A stretch of 12,060 nucleotides of DNA from an uncultured Eggerthellaceae bacterium (GCA_947632575.1 CANRPV010000031.1:1-12060); one strand, 5' to 3'; numbered from the stretch's first letter, positions 1 through 7,647 are shown. Notes: generated by a model from the letters alone, not told the origin. Numbers and translations are program-made.

Positions 1-45
1 GCAATTCTTTTGTTGACCCCATCGGTCATATATCCAAAAGAGCAT
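1..45 (-). CDS. Start of probable tail endopeptidase/antireceptor (Tal-like) gene, partial
   Basis: Only the first 15 codons are in the window; the reading frame runs open off the low-coordinate edge. It begins at an ATG that shares its A with the TGA stop of the distal tail gene (TGATG overlap), a standard coupled arrangement. The visible peptide starts MLFWIYDRWGQQ. Tail-tip proteins of the siphovirus Tal / prophage endopeptidase tail group often begin with a short hydrophobic strand followed by a YDR.G-like element, and this gene normally follows Dit. A GGAG-type ribosome site lies in the last codons of the upstream gene. The identity rests mainly on gene order and this short N-terminus, so it is tentative. 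Confidence 0.5.
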   Translation of the reverse strand, partial: MLFWIYDRWGQQKNC

Positions 46-782
46 CATAGATAACGCTCCCGATAAACAAGTGTCCCATGGCCGCTTGAAATGTTTAGGC
101 GATTGTCTCCCGCCTCAAGTGGGAAGAAGTCGGTCACTTGAATGTCGCTCGGATGATAGTTCCCATTAGCAAGACAGCGCGTGTTGGCCATGTCTATCGT
201 GAGCTTCGTGTCGCTCTTTAAGTTTTGAACGTGGACTTTTTCGGCCGTCTTAAGGTTGGTTAGAAGGAAATCGGACTCGCAGCCTGTAAGTTCGATAATC
301 GGGAAAACCGATTGAGTACCTTCAATCGGGATAAGGTTCTCCCCTGTTGTAAGTGGGACTCGATGCTCCTCTCCGTAGAAGAAGGGGTCATAACAGATAA
401 AGTTGCAGGTGATTACACCTTTAGAACCTTTATTTTCTATTGGTGTGTCACCTACCAGCATCGCGTAGCAGAAGCGATGCTTAAACCACAGCTCTTTAGG
501 CTCCGCCTTTGCGAGAGAGTTATTGTGCTCTAAAAATGAAAAGAAGATATCGACCGGGCATCTGCTCTGGGCGTCTAGGCCTAAAGTCAATGTGATAGAA
601 CGAGTCGATATTTTTCGAGACACAAAGAAGCTCCCCGGCTTGCTGGCTATGTCCTGGGTATTCGCTTCGATGGTTGGAAGCGCACTCATGGACACGTCTC
701 TGATTTCGAATATATCAGCGAGGTTTATTCCGTCGTAGGTGATGCTGGAGCAGCCGATGCTGCTTAGATTAAGCAAGGGCAT
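45..782 (-). CDS. Distal tail protein (Dit), siphovirus tail component
   Basis: A 245-residue protein that probably forms the hexameric ring at the end of the tail tube and connects it to the tip proteins. Visible support: an N-terminal half rich in beta strands with the segment FFVSRKISTRSITLTLGL (about residues 53-70), a DPFFYGE element around 132-138 where Dit proteins commonly carry DP.(F/Y), and a C-terminus with AGDNRLNIS followed by a strand and YRERYL, the usual ending of the Sipho_tail family. The length matches a minimal Dit without a carbohydrate-binding insertion. Its ATG overlaps the 3' end of the tape measure gene by 14 bases, with a GAGG ribosome site about 8 bases upstream. 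Position immediately after the tape measure supports the call. Confidence 0.85.
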   Translation of the reverse strand: MPLLNLSSIGCSSITYDGINLADIFEIRDVSMSALPTIEANTQDIASKPGSFFVSRKISTRSITLTLGLDAQSRCPVDIFFSFLEHNNSLAKAEPKELWFKHRFCYAMLVGDTPIENKGSKGVITCNFICYDPFFYGEEHRVPLTTGENLIPIEGTQSVFPIIELTGCESDFLLTNLKTAEKVHVQNLKSDTKLTIDMANTRCLANGNYHPSDIQVTDFFPLEAGDNRLNISSGHGTLVYRERYL

Positions 783-3700
783 AAGCTAGGCCTCTTTCCC
801 TCTTCTGGTATTCGGAAAAAATGGTGTCTGCGATAGACTGACCAACCGCTACACCTTGAGTCGGGTCGGTGGCGTTCACGTTAATAGTTACATTGAAGTT
901 AACCGAGGAATCTCTTCTCGTTGGTTCGTAGCGGTTTATGTATTTATGCTGCGTGTCCTGGGGATTTAGGCTCATGAGGCCGCTTAAAGTCGCGGATTCC
1001 TGGGCTAAAGCCCTCTCCTGGCTCTGCATTCCATAGATGGCGCCTAAGATGTAGTTTTCGCCGACTCCATAGGCTTCCTTGGACGGGGAGTGAATTCCCA
1101 GAGCCGCCTTAATCCCCCGCAAGGCGCTCATGCCGATGCTCCATGCAACAGAGAAGAGGTCTACCCCGTTCATGCCTGAACCAAAGCCGCGAGCGAAAGA
1201 CTCACCGGCTCCATAGGTGGACACGGAGGACAGCCCTCTGTTTCCAGACTGTGCGAGAGCTGCACCCTCTGACTGTGCGCTTGACCTTCCGATAGCTCCA
1301 GAAAACTCATTAGCTGCGTCGGTACCGATGCTTCCATAGGCGGATTTGGTAGGCTCAAGGCCGGATTTGGCGGTTTCGTAGAGGTTAGTAGCTGAACTGT
1401 TTACGTTTCCTCTTTGACTACTTAAACCGCCAGATAGGTTTGCGCCAGCGTCAGAGCCTACCTGCTGGCTAAAGAGCGGAAGGCCTGCAATCGCGTTATG
1501 GATAAGATCTGAAACCTGTCCCATGGCACTGACAGGCTCATTGGAGGAGCCGTTTATACCCTCTTTTAATCCGACGTCTATATCCTCACCAAGGCGGTAC
1601 ATGACCTGCGAGGGTGAGTGCGATTCAAACTTGTCTTTAGCCTTTGCAATGACTTCATCAGAGAGTAGACCGATAGCAGCCCTTGGGAGTTCGGCTCCGC
1701 CCTCAATGCCTTGCCTTAAGCCGTCGTCTATGTCGTGACCTAAAGCCTTGGCAGCGGCCTCTACGTCTCCCCCGGCCATCTGTAGAACCATCGCGTCGAG
1801 CATGACCTGCTGCTGCTCGGTCGGAAGTCCGCTATTGTTCATGATTCCATCAGCCAAGGCTTGCGGAATCTTTAGACCCTTCTCGGTACAGGCGTTAACG
1901 ATAGAGGTTAGAGAGCCATCAAACTTGCTCTTTAAGTCATTCAGCTCGTTGGTGGAGATGTCTCCGAAGTCTTCCATGCTGACCTTGCAGGACTCCAGAG
2001 CGGCCTCGAAGGTATCGAAGGAACCGGCGCCCTGGCCGATGATGTCGGTTAAGAGTTGAGCGGTCTGTCTATTCGCATCTAATGCGGCTGTTAAGTCTTC
2101 TGCGTCCTGTTGCAGTTCGTGATAATGCCTTGAGGCTTCATCAGAGATCAGATACCAGTCACCGAACCACAGACCGAAGCCCTGCTCTGCCGTGGTTAAT
2201 TCCTCGGTTACACGCTTTAATTCGAGCTCGTTCTGAATCTGCTGTTTGATTGTGTCCTGGTAAAGCTCTCGTGCGGCCTGCTCCCTGGCTTGTTCCTTGT
2301 AAGCGTTCGTAAGCTCGACAACGGCTTCTTTCTGCGTATTCAACTCGCCGGTTTGGGCATTCGTGATTCCGATAGCCTCGCCGGTTAGCTCGTTGAAGCC
2401 TGAAACGGCGTCTTTAAGTCTTACCTGCTCGTCGGCTGTTAGCTTGCCCTTAAAGCCGAGGTCTTGAATGACACTCGCGTAGTAGTCAATTGTCGCGGCG
2501 TTTGTTCCTACCCCTGACCAGGTGTCGCGCATCTTCTGAGCAAGGTCTGCTTGCTTCTGTAGGGTGTCCTGGACAGAGGCTCCATAGTTCCCCGTAGATT
2601 CCGAAGCAGCATCCACCGATGGGACAAAGGCCTCGTAGGACTCCCTTGCTGCGTCTACAGCGTTAATCATCCCGTTAGTAGCTTCATCCACTAACTCGGC
2701 GTGCTCCTGGTAGGCCTGGAACTGACCCACCAGCTTAACGATTAGATCGACAGCCAAGCCAATAGCGGCCGTTTTAGCCACTGTGCCTATAAGTTTTAAG
2801 CCGTTAGCTAAAAGATTGGCTCCAACGCTTGCGCCCTTTGCGCTTGCGCCCAAGGCTTCGGCGCCTGCGGAAGTTCCTGTAAGTGCCGCTGCTGTGGTTC
2901 CTGCTGCGCTGTTAGCATTTTTTAAATTGTTAACTGTGATTCCGAGAGCCTGGGCGCCCTTGCTCAAACCTGTTACAAGGTTTCCGACACCCTTTGTGAG
3001 TTTTCCGGCCACAGTTAAAACTGGACCGAAAGCAGCAGCAGTCGCCACAAGACCGACAATCATTTGCTGATCTTTTTTGTCAAGATTCGAGAAGGCCTTA
3101 GCAGCGTCCCCGATCGAGTCAATAATCGGCTCGGCGGCGTCTACCACGTCAAGCATGGCGTTAACCAGAGGAGTGCCAACGCTCTCTGCTACAGCGGTGA
3201 CTTTGTTTCTAAGCATGTCAAGGCGCGCGGCCATGCTCTGGTTTCTGTTGTCTACTTCCTTCTGAAGCGCAATGTTCTCAGTCCAGGCATTATTCGCAAG
3301 TGATACGGCTTCTCCGTAAAGCTCGGAGTTACCCGCAAGGCGCTTCATGACGTCTGTCTGTCGCAAGGAAGAGATGCCCAACTCGTCGAGCATCAGGCTC
3401 ATGTTTGAGCCTTCTGTCGTGGCTGCTTCCATGCCAGACAGGACTGCGCCTAAAGCGCCTACAGCGTCCTCTTTCCATGCTTTCGAGAATTGGTCTACGC
3501 TCATTTGCGCAGTGTCTGCCCAGACCTCCAGAGCATCATTCTGGCGGGCTACGTCTCTATCGATCTGCGCGATGATCGTAGAGATGGCCGTGCCGCCAGC
3601 CTCTGCAGTGATTCCCATCGAGGTTAAAGCAGCTGACACGCCTAAGATGTCTGCTTGCGACATGCCAACCTGATGGCCAGCAGCGGCTACCCTCATGGCC

Positions 3701-4338
3701 ATGGAAGAGATTTCCGATTCTGTTGTGGCCATGTGGTTTCCGAGATCGACAATGGTTGAGGCGTAGTTGCTGACCTCGCCATGGCTCATTTTCGTTATAT
3801 TTGCGAAATGAGCTAGCTCGGATGCCGCTGTCTCTGCGTCCATGTCAGTCGCAATGTCAAGACCTGAAACGACGCGGGAGAATTCGTCTAATTCATCGAT
3901 GGTGAAGCCAAGCTGTGCTCCAAGGGCTTCTATGCCAAGAATTTGCGACGCTGGAACTGCGTTAGTCTTAGAGAATTCAATGGCTTTGTCTTTTAGATTC
4001 TGGTAGTCATCGGCGGTGCCATCGACTGTTTTTCTCACACCAGTTAAGGCGGTGTCTATGTCAATCGCAGCGGCTCCGCAAGCGGTAGCAGCAGCCACAA
4101 TGGGAACCGTTAAACCCATGGTCGCGGATTTGCCCACGCTCTCCATGGTCTTCCCGGCGTTGTAGATTTTGCCGCCCATCTCGGCAGCAGCGGAACCGGC
4201 CTTTACAAGGCTCCCAGCTATGCCCCCAGCATTGGCGGCAGCGGTGGCTTGCATCTTCTGCAAGTCCTGCTGGGCTTTTTTAATTGCATTTCCGTTATAT
4301 TCGCCAGAGATGGCGATTGTCAGAGATGCTTTACCCAT
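769..4338 (-). CDS. Phage tail tape measure protein, TP901 type
   Basis: A 1189-residue protein, the longest in the window. It sets tail length during assembly and lies inside the tube. Residues about 105-300 match the TP901 core of tape measure proteins, with FSKTNAVPASQILGIEALGAQ, a run on ATDMDAETAASELAHFANIT and the SMGITAEAGGTAIS stretch. Two hydrophobic Ala/Gly-rich segments (about 426-447 and 514-540) could cross a membrane during DNA delivery. A Glu/Gln/Lys-rich, probably helical region follows at about 550-780. Two HSPS elements (about 907 and 1083), each followed by Y..GE, lie in the C-terminal part; SPS motifs are common there in this family. At about 0.15 nm per residue the tail would be near 180 nm (inference). 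The ATG overlaps the upstream gene by 8 bases; its ribosome site is weak, suggesting translational coupling. Confidence 0.95.
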   Translation of the reverse strand: MGKASLTIAISGEYNGNAIKKAQQDLQKMQATAAANAGGIAGSLVKAGSAAAEMGGKIYNAGKTMESVGKSATMGLTVPIVAAATACGAAAIDIDTALTGVRKTVDGTADDYQNLKDKAIEFSKTNAVPASQILGIEALGAQLGFTIDELDEFSRVVSGLDIATDMDAETAASELAHFANITKMSHGEVSNYASTIVDLGNHMATTESEISSMAMRVAAAGHQVGMSQADILGVSAALTSMGITAEAGGTAISTIIAQIDRDVARQNDALEVWADTAQMSVDQFSKAWKEDAVGALGAVLSGMEAATTEGSNMSLMLDELGISSLRQTDVMKRLAGNSELYGEAVSLANNAWTENIALQKEVDNRNQSMAARLDMLRNKVTAVAESVGTPLVNAMLDVVDAAEPIIDSIGDAAKAFSNLDKKDQQMIVGLVATAAAFGPVLTVAGKLTKGVGNLVTGLSKGAQALGITVNNLKNANSAAGTTAAALTGTSAGAEALGASAKGASVGANLLANGLKLIGTVAKTAAIGLAVDLIVKLVGQFQAYQEHAELVDEATNGMINAVDAARESYEAFVPSVDAASESTGNYGASVQDTLQKQADLAQKMRDTWSGVGTNAATIDYYASVIQDLGFKGKLTADEQVRLKDAVSGFNELTGEAIGITNAQTGELNTQKEAVVELTNAYKEQAREQAARELYQDTIKQQIQNELELKRVTEELTTAEQGFGLWFGDWYLISDEASRHYHELQQDAEDLTAALDANRQTAQLLTDIIGQGAGSFDTFEAALESCKVSMEDFGDISTNELNDLKSKFDGSLTSIVNACTEKGLKIPQALADGIMNNSGLPTEQQQVMLDAMVLQMAGGDVEAAAKALGHDIDDGLRQGIEGGAELPRAAIGLLSDEVIAKAKDKFESHSPSQVMYRLGEDIDVGLKEGINGSSNEPVSAMGQVSDLIHNAIAGLPLFSQQVGSDAGANLSGGLSSQRGNVNSSATNLYETAKSGLEPTKSAYGSIGTDAANEFSGAIGRSSAQSEGAALAQSGNRGLSSVSTYGAGESFARGFGSGMNGVDLFSVAWSIGMSALRGIKAALGIHSPSKEAYGVGENYILGAIYGMQSQERALAQESATLSGLMSLNPQDTQHKYINRYEPTRRDSSVNFNVTINVNATDPTQGVAVGQSIADTIFSEYQKRERGLAYALA

Positions 4339-4828
4339 GATAGGAGTCCAATACTTGGGCTAATGTTTGGTCTATCTGGGCTTTTATTTGATTAATGTTC
4401 TCGTTAACCGCGGGAACCATGGCACGCGGTGCGTAAGCTCGCCTGGGGACGCCTACTCGCGAATGCTTAGCCAAACGCGCATTAGCCCTTGGCGTTCCTT
4501 TGGAGGAAATTGTCACGGCTCCAATGTGGGCAAACTCTTTAACGCCCGCTGCGGGGTCTGTAGATTTCAACACATAGGAGGCGCCCGCTCTCCGTGATGC
4601 AACCGAGAGAGAACCGGCGAAAGTGCCATCATCGGCAATAGAGGAAGCCCTGCGCTTCGCGTCACTTAAAACAGGGTTCGTAGAGGCTGCTTTTAAGCCT
4701 TTACGCAGGGCTTTATTCAGTTTTGGGTCGGTCTCCTTTAAGTAACGGAGTAAGTAGTCAAGACCCTTTATCCTGATCGAGAAATTCCCGAAGTTACCGC
4801 TTTGACGGTAGATGACGCTGGTGTCCAC
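4331..4828 (-). CDS. HK97-gp10-like head-tail / minor tail component
   Basis: A 165-residue basic protein resembling the HK97 gp10 family. Seen: an N-terminal I.GLDYLLRYLKE helix, then DPKLNKALRKGLKAAS (about residues 36-51), a DDGTFAGSLSVASRR segment around 66-80 equivalent to the usual tG.L..Si, KEF.HIGA near 97-104, and a long C-terminal helix after PRAMVPAVNENI. The start is GTG, with GGAG about 8 bases upstream; no ATG is available near it. The first 35 bases overlap the 3' end of the frameshifted chaperone in another frame. HK97-gp10-like genes usually sit between the connector and the tail terminator, so finding it between chaperones and tape measure is odd. It could act in the tail rather than in the neck; the family match is clearer than the role. 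Confidence 0.7.
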   Translation of the reverse strand: MDTSVIYRQSGNFGNFSIRIKGLDYLLRYLKETDPKLNKALRKGLKAASTNPVLSDAKRRASSIADDGTFAGSLSVASRRAGASYVLKSTDPAAGVKEFAHIGAVTISSKGTPRANARLAKHSRVGVPRRAYAPRAMVPAVNENINQIKAQIDQTLAQVLDSYHG

Positions 4829-5326
4829 GCCCGGCTCTCCGAATTCGCTCGTCGCGCGTCCTTTCGCGTCTCTCTTGGAAATCTTCCTTTGGCTGTGTGT
4901 ACAGAGTTCTAAAGGCCATGTACACGTCGGGGTAGTTTTCGAGAGTGAGGCAGAGTCCGTAGAGGCTCTGCCCCGTCATCTTTGCGAGTTTTGCTATTTC
5001 TTCTGAGGCTTCGTCGAAGCTAAAGGGAGTTTCGAGTCGTCCACTCTATCGAGGAAGACCGTCACATCGTTTGCCATTTCTTCAAGTGTCTTCTGAGACA
5101 GATCGGTTGAGACTCCGTACTCCTCCAGCTTATTCAGCCTTTTCATGCAGAAATAAGCCCAGAGATAACTCTCGTAAACTTCCCGCAGGTCGCTATCCAA
5201 GTTCTGAAGGTGCTTGCCACTCCAAAGCTGGGCTTGCATGTAATCGCCGCCCATAGCCAGGAGCTGTTCGCCCTTCTCGTGTGAGACGCTGTAAATGTCG
5301 AGGATTCGCGCGATTCCGTACTTCAT
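4794..5326 (-). CDS. Tail assembly chaperone, long form made by -1 frameshift (lambda GT-like)
   Basis: Translation of the first 102 codons (5326 down to 5021), then a slip of one base back at CCCTTTA so that base 5021 is read twice, gives a 177-residue protein. The added 75 residues start SFDEASEEIAKLAKMTGQSL and continue open to the stop at 4794. The -1 frame between the slippery site and its first ATG (4979) has no stop and reads as good helical protein sequence, so the extension is real coding sequence, not only a small separate ORF. In lambda the G and GT products bind the tape measure and recruit tube subunits; the same role is inferred here. The long form's tail is Arg-rich. Its 3' end overlaps the next gene by 35 bases. 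Confidence 0.75.
4994..5326 (-). CDS. Tail assembly chaperone, short form (lambda G-like)
   Basis: A 110-residue acidic, helical protein located between the major tail protein and tape measure genes, the fixed position of tail assembly chaperones in siphoviruses. It is the unshifted product and ends at a TAG soon after the slippery site. The start ATG has a strong AAGGAG site 6 bases upstream (5333-5338 complement) and lies 23 bases after the major tail stop. No catalytic motif is visible; helices rich in Leu, Glu and Asp with DSDLREVYESYLWAYFCMKR in the middle fit this poorly conserved class. The function is inferred from position, size and the frameshift signal more than from sequence similarity. 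Confidence 0.75.
   Translation of the reverse strand: MKYGIARILDIYSVSHEKGEQLLAMGGDYMQAQLWSGKHLQNLDSDLREVYESYLWAYFCMKRLNKLEEYGVSTDLSQKTLEEMANDVTVFLDRVDDSKLPLASTKPQKK
5021..5027 (-). promoter_or_regulatory. Programmed -1 ribosomal frameshift slippery heptamer
   Basis: On the coding strand the heptamer is CCCTTTA, in phase as C CCT TTA with the chaperone frame (CTC CCT TTA GCT). This fits the X XXY YYZ rule with X=C, Y=T, Z=A, so both tRNAs can re-pair as CCC TTT. Immediately after it GCTTC-GAC-GAAGC (5020 to 5008) can form a 5-bp stem with a 3-base loop, closer than the usual 5-9 base spacer. A second possible stem of 7 bp (4949-4955 with 4966-4972) lies about 48 bases downstream. Whether either structure stimulates slipping is not known from the sequence. 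Confidence 0.75.
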
Positions 5327-5349
5327 TCTTCACTCCTTTTTCTTCATGC

Positions 5350-6384
5350 CTACTTAGAGGCGGTTACGCTAATAGTTGCTCCCTGATCGTAAGACGCCGT
5401 GTCATTGCGAACGATTGCAGTGATGGGGCTTCCATCACGTGAAGCTATGCCGATGTCATCAAACGAGAATTCGATAGTTGCCGCTCCACCCTCTGGGTCT
5501 ACCTCCGGGAATTCTGCAGTGAAGGGAACCCGTTCAGCGGAGATGATCAGTTCCCAGTTGGCGTTGCGATTGTGGCGGAACTTCCACTCGAATGAGCCAT
5601 AGACCATGTCCCCTGTCGGCTTGGTTCCCTCGTCCGAGCCGGTGATCATGCGTCTGTAAAGCTTCATGTCCTCAGGCTTCACCGTGACATTGCCGGAAGA
5701 GACTAGCTTGCCCTCTTCAACGTCGCCAGGTGTGACCATGCCCGCCAGAGGGTCGGCTGTGCAGGAGTTGGCTAAAGATAGGCTTCCACTTACAACAGGG
5801 GCTACAAGAGGCTCATTTGAAGCCGTATCAAGCTTGAAAACTCCGCCAGTCGTTACAAAGTACCCGTCAAAGCATGAGGGGTCGATCTCTCCGGGGAAGG
5901 CGTCAAGACCAAGCTCGGCGTCAATTCCTAAAACGGTGACGCCCCAGGACAGAGGATTGTTGCCCTCATACTCAAGTTCCAAGGTGTCGATCTTGCAGCC
6001 GTCAACTCGTGTGTATTCTTGACCAATCCGTCCCCAGAATGTCAGATAAGGCAGGATGTCGCCCAGGGTTATGGTGTGTTTAAATTGAGCTTCGCCCTCG
6101 TCGTTGGCTTCGGATTTAATGCTTCCCATGACTCCGTATAGATACAGAGGAATTACGTCTCCATAACCATAGGTCTCGAAGTCCACTCCAGGGATGATTG
6201 ACTCCACGTGAGAGTCTGTACCCGCACGAACGCCACAAGAGACGGGGTCAGAGGCCACAGAGCGGTCGAGCTTGAAGGTTTGCCCGCCGGTCAAGCCATG
6301 GACGAATGTGGGTTCTTTGGCGGGTTTGGTCTTAGCCGATTGGATAGCTACACCAATCAAGCCAATGCTGGTGTTAATCGCCAT
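5350..6384 (-). CDS. Major tail protein (tail tube subunit)
   Basis: A 344-residue protein expected to polymerise into the tail tube. It sits directly between the tail terminator and the chaperones, where the tube gene belongs. The sequence is beta-rich, with VDGCKIDTLELEYEGNNPLSW in the middle and NWELIISAERVPF near residues 280-292, compatible with a tube fold; recognition is by context plus general composition. I chose the ATG at 6384 (MAINTSIG) because AGAAAGG lies exactly 6 bases upstream. The open frame reaches 6525, but the extra 47 residues are Arg-rich and lie almost wholly inside the upstream gene. The C-terminal portion after about residue 295 looks like an additional small beta domain and ends ISVTASK, the same ending as the major capsid protein. 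The ATG overlaps the preceding gene by 11 bases. Confidence 0.8.
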   Translation of the reverse strand: MAINTSIGLIGVAIQSAKTKPAKEPTFVHGLTGGQTFKLDRSVASDPVSCGVRAGTDSHVESIIPGVDFETYGYGDVIPLYLYGVMGSIKSEANDEGEAQFKHTITLGDILPYLTFWGRIGQEYTRVDGCKIDTLELEYEGNNPLSWGVTVLGIDAELGLDAFPGEIDPSCFDGYFVTTGGVFKLDTASNEPLVAPVVSGSLSLANSCTADPLAGMVTPGDVEEGKLVSSGNVTVKPEDMKLYRRMITGSDEGTKPTGDMVYGSFEWKFRHNRNANWELIISAERVPFTAEFPEVDPEGGAATIEFSFDDIGIASRDGSPITAIVRNDTASYDQGATISVTASK

Positions 6385-6886
6385 TGCTTTCCTTTCTAAT
6401 TGCGTTCTTTCTAATTGCGTTGTTAAGTTCAGCGGGACACACCGAGTAAACCGTGCATTGAACCGCCACGGAGGCTGCTGCTTGGTAATACTTCGATGAA
6501 TCCGTAGCGGTTCCCGCGTTGTCAATCGTTAAAGTTGAGTTATCTACCGTGAAATCAAGCTGCGGGTCAGCTAAAACTGAGTAAATAATCGTGTGTAAAT
6601 ACGTGAGCAATGTGTCAGAGGCGACTCTTAGAGACGAATGCTGGGCAAACGCCCAAACATGCAGAGGGAATGTGATCTCGGCATGGCCAGAGGTTGCCCC
6701 TCGGCCTGTCTCTAGGCTGTCTACGATTTCATCTACGGCTACATAAAACGGAGGTTCAGTCTTCGGGAATCCGAAGAAAACTTTGGGAATTTGAATTCCA
6801 GGAAAGAGCTGCGAGAATACTTCCTCGCTGAAAACCCTTTGAAGGCGTTCTTGCAACACATTTCTTGCTTCTATAAAGGCTACCAT
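6374..6886 (-). CDS. Tail terminator protein
   Basis: A 170-residue protein likely to form the ring that stops tube growth and joins tail to head. Seen: an amphipathic N-terminal helix (residues 1-30), then PFYVAVDEIVDSLE with the following GHAEITFPLHVWAFAQHSS strand pair (about 68-86), a helix with VASDTLLTYLHTIIYSVLAD (about 88-107), and a late AAASVAVQCTVYSV strand. This strand-helix order with a W.F or W.(Y/F) strand followed by an 'a.dll..i...l' helix is typical of SPP1 gp17 / lambda gpU-like terminators. The gene overlaps the connector by 7 bases and the major tail gene by 11. The last residues contain a duplicated NAIRK. A G-rich ribosome site (GGGAGGGGG) lies about 11 bases before the ATG, rather far. 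Confidence 0.7.
   Translation of the reverse strand: MVAFIEARNVLQERLQRVFSEEVFSQLFPGIQIPKVFFGFPKTEPPFYVAVDEIVDSLETGRGATSGHAEITFPLHVWAFAQHSSLRVASDTLLTYLHTIIYSVLADPQLDFTVDNSTLTIDNAGTATDSSKYYQAAASVAVQCTVYSVCPAELNNAIRKNAIRKESNGD
6391..6397 (-). promoter_or_regulatory. Ribosome binding site of major tail protein (AGAAAGG)
   Basis: AGAAAGG is followed by 6 bases and the ATG at 6384. It decides the start of the major tail gene in favour of MAINTS over the longer open frame. The same heptamer at the same distance precedes the portal and major capsid genes. Part of it lies in the second copy of a 15-bp tandem repeat. Confidence 0.75.
6392..6421. repeat. 15-bp perfect tandem duplication
   Basis: Two adjacent identical copies of CTTTCTAATTGCGTT (plus strand) occupy 6392-6406 and 6407-6421. 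On the coding strand each copy gives a second NAIRK in the C-terminus of the tail terminator protein, so the frame is kept. Each copy also carries AGAAAG, the core of the ribosome site of the following major tail gene; only the copy nearest the start is extended to AGAAAGG at a proper distance. Confidence 0.9.
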
Positions 6887-7647
6887 GCGAGATTAAACCC
6901 CCTCCCGAATTGCTGGATTACAGCGTTAACTTCAGGAATCGGGGTGAATCCGTCACGCCCTGCTATGGTGAAGTGGATATAACCAGCGTCGGAGCTTTCC
7001 CCGGTGGCGCCTATTGGTCTGTTGGAGGGACGCAGCATGTAGGCAGTGAGAGATAAAACGGCCTGCGAGACGGCGGAAGGAATACCGTCAAGGCCGTACT
7101 TGTACTCTACCAGCCGGGGAAATTCCAGGGCATGACAGCCAGGCACGCGACAGGCCTGGGAATCACTAATGAGTTGATAGTCCTTTGATAAGAGTTCGTA
7201 GACGTCCCCATGGGCGAGGTTTAGAAGTTCTCCATGGCCATAGTCCCTTGTGAAGCCCAAACGCTGAACAAAGCTCCTGTTGGCGTTTTTCTCGAAAATT
7301 TCTATAGCCGCTTCTCTCGCACGAAACAGAACCTCGTCGGGGAGCTCCGAAAAGTCATCCTGCTCACTGTAGTTTCTAAGCTGATCTAAAGTGAAATAGA
7401 TACCAGACACAATTTCTAAGGTTGAAGTAGCCTCTAAAGAGCCTGATTCTCCACGCCATTCGACTGTCACGGAGTTAGGGAACGGGAACTCCGGGGGGAC
7501 GAAAGACCCCTCCACAACCTCCGGCGCGGTCTGCTCGCCAAAGCGCGGAAGGAGTGTAACCGAACTGATAGGAGAGCTTGAATCAAGCTCCAAAGAGGCT
7601 ACTTCCCCGTTTGCTAGAGAGATTGTTGTGCCTGGTAGAATCTTCAT
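6880..7647 (-). CDS. Head-tail connector (portal adaptor, gp6/gp15-like) with extra N-terminal domain
   Basis: A 255-residue protein. From about residue 85 it resembles the adaptor ring proteins that dock under the portal: YFTLDQLRNY, then a helix with EVLFRAREAAIEIFEKNANRSF (about 104-125), a strand-rich middle, and IPSAVSQAVLSLTAYMLR (about 188-205), the usual late helix. Typical adaptors of this class are about 100-190 residues, so roughly the first 80 residues are additional; they look like a small beta sandwich (VTLLPRFGE, SVTVEWRGESGSLEATSTL). The ATG directly follows the TAA of the Ig-like gene with no spacer and in the same frame, and no good Shine-Dalgarno is visible, so translation probably depends on re-initiation after the upstream gene. 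Confidence 0.75.
   Translation of the reverse strand: MKILPGTTISLANGEVASLELDSSSPISSVTLLPRFGEQTAPEVVEGSFVPPEFPFPNSVTVEWRGESGSLEATSTLEIVSGIYFTLDQLRNYSEQDDFSELPDEVLFRAREAAIEIFEKNANRSFVQRLGFTRDYGHGELLNLAHGDVYELLSKDYQLISDSQACRVPGCHALEFPRLVEYKYGLDGIPSAVSQAVLSLTAYMLRPSNRPIGATGESSDAGYIHFTIAGRDGFTPIPEVNAVIQQFGRGFNLAW

Noticed and set aside
4994..5005. CAGAAGAAATAG at the end of the short chaperone as the frameshift site
   Set aside because: A-rich but does not fit X XXY YYZ in phase; CCCTTTA at 5021-5027 fits exactly and gives an uninterrupted product.
6385..6525. Longer N-terminus (47 residues) for the major tail protein
   Set aside because: It lies almost entirely inside the tail terminator gene in another frame, is Arg-rich and unlike tail proteins, and the internal ATG at 6384 has an ideal ribosome site.
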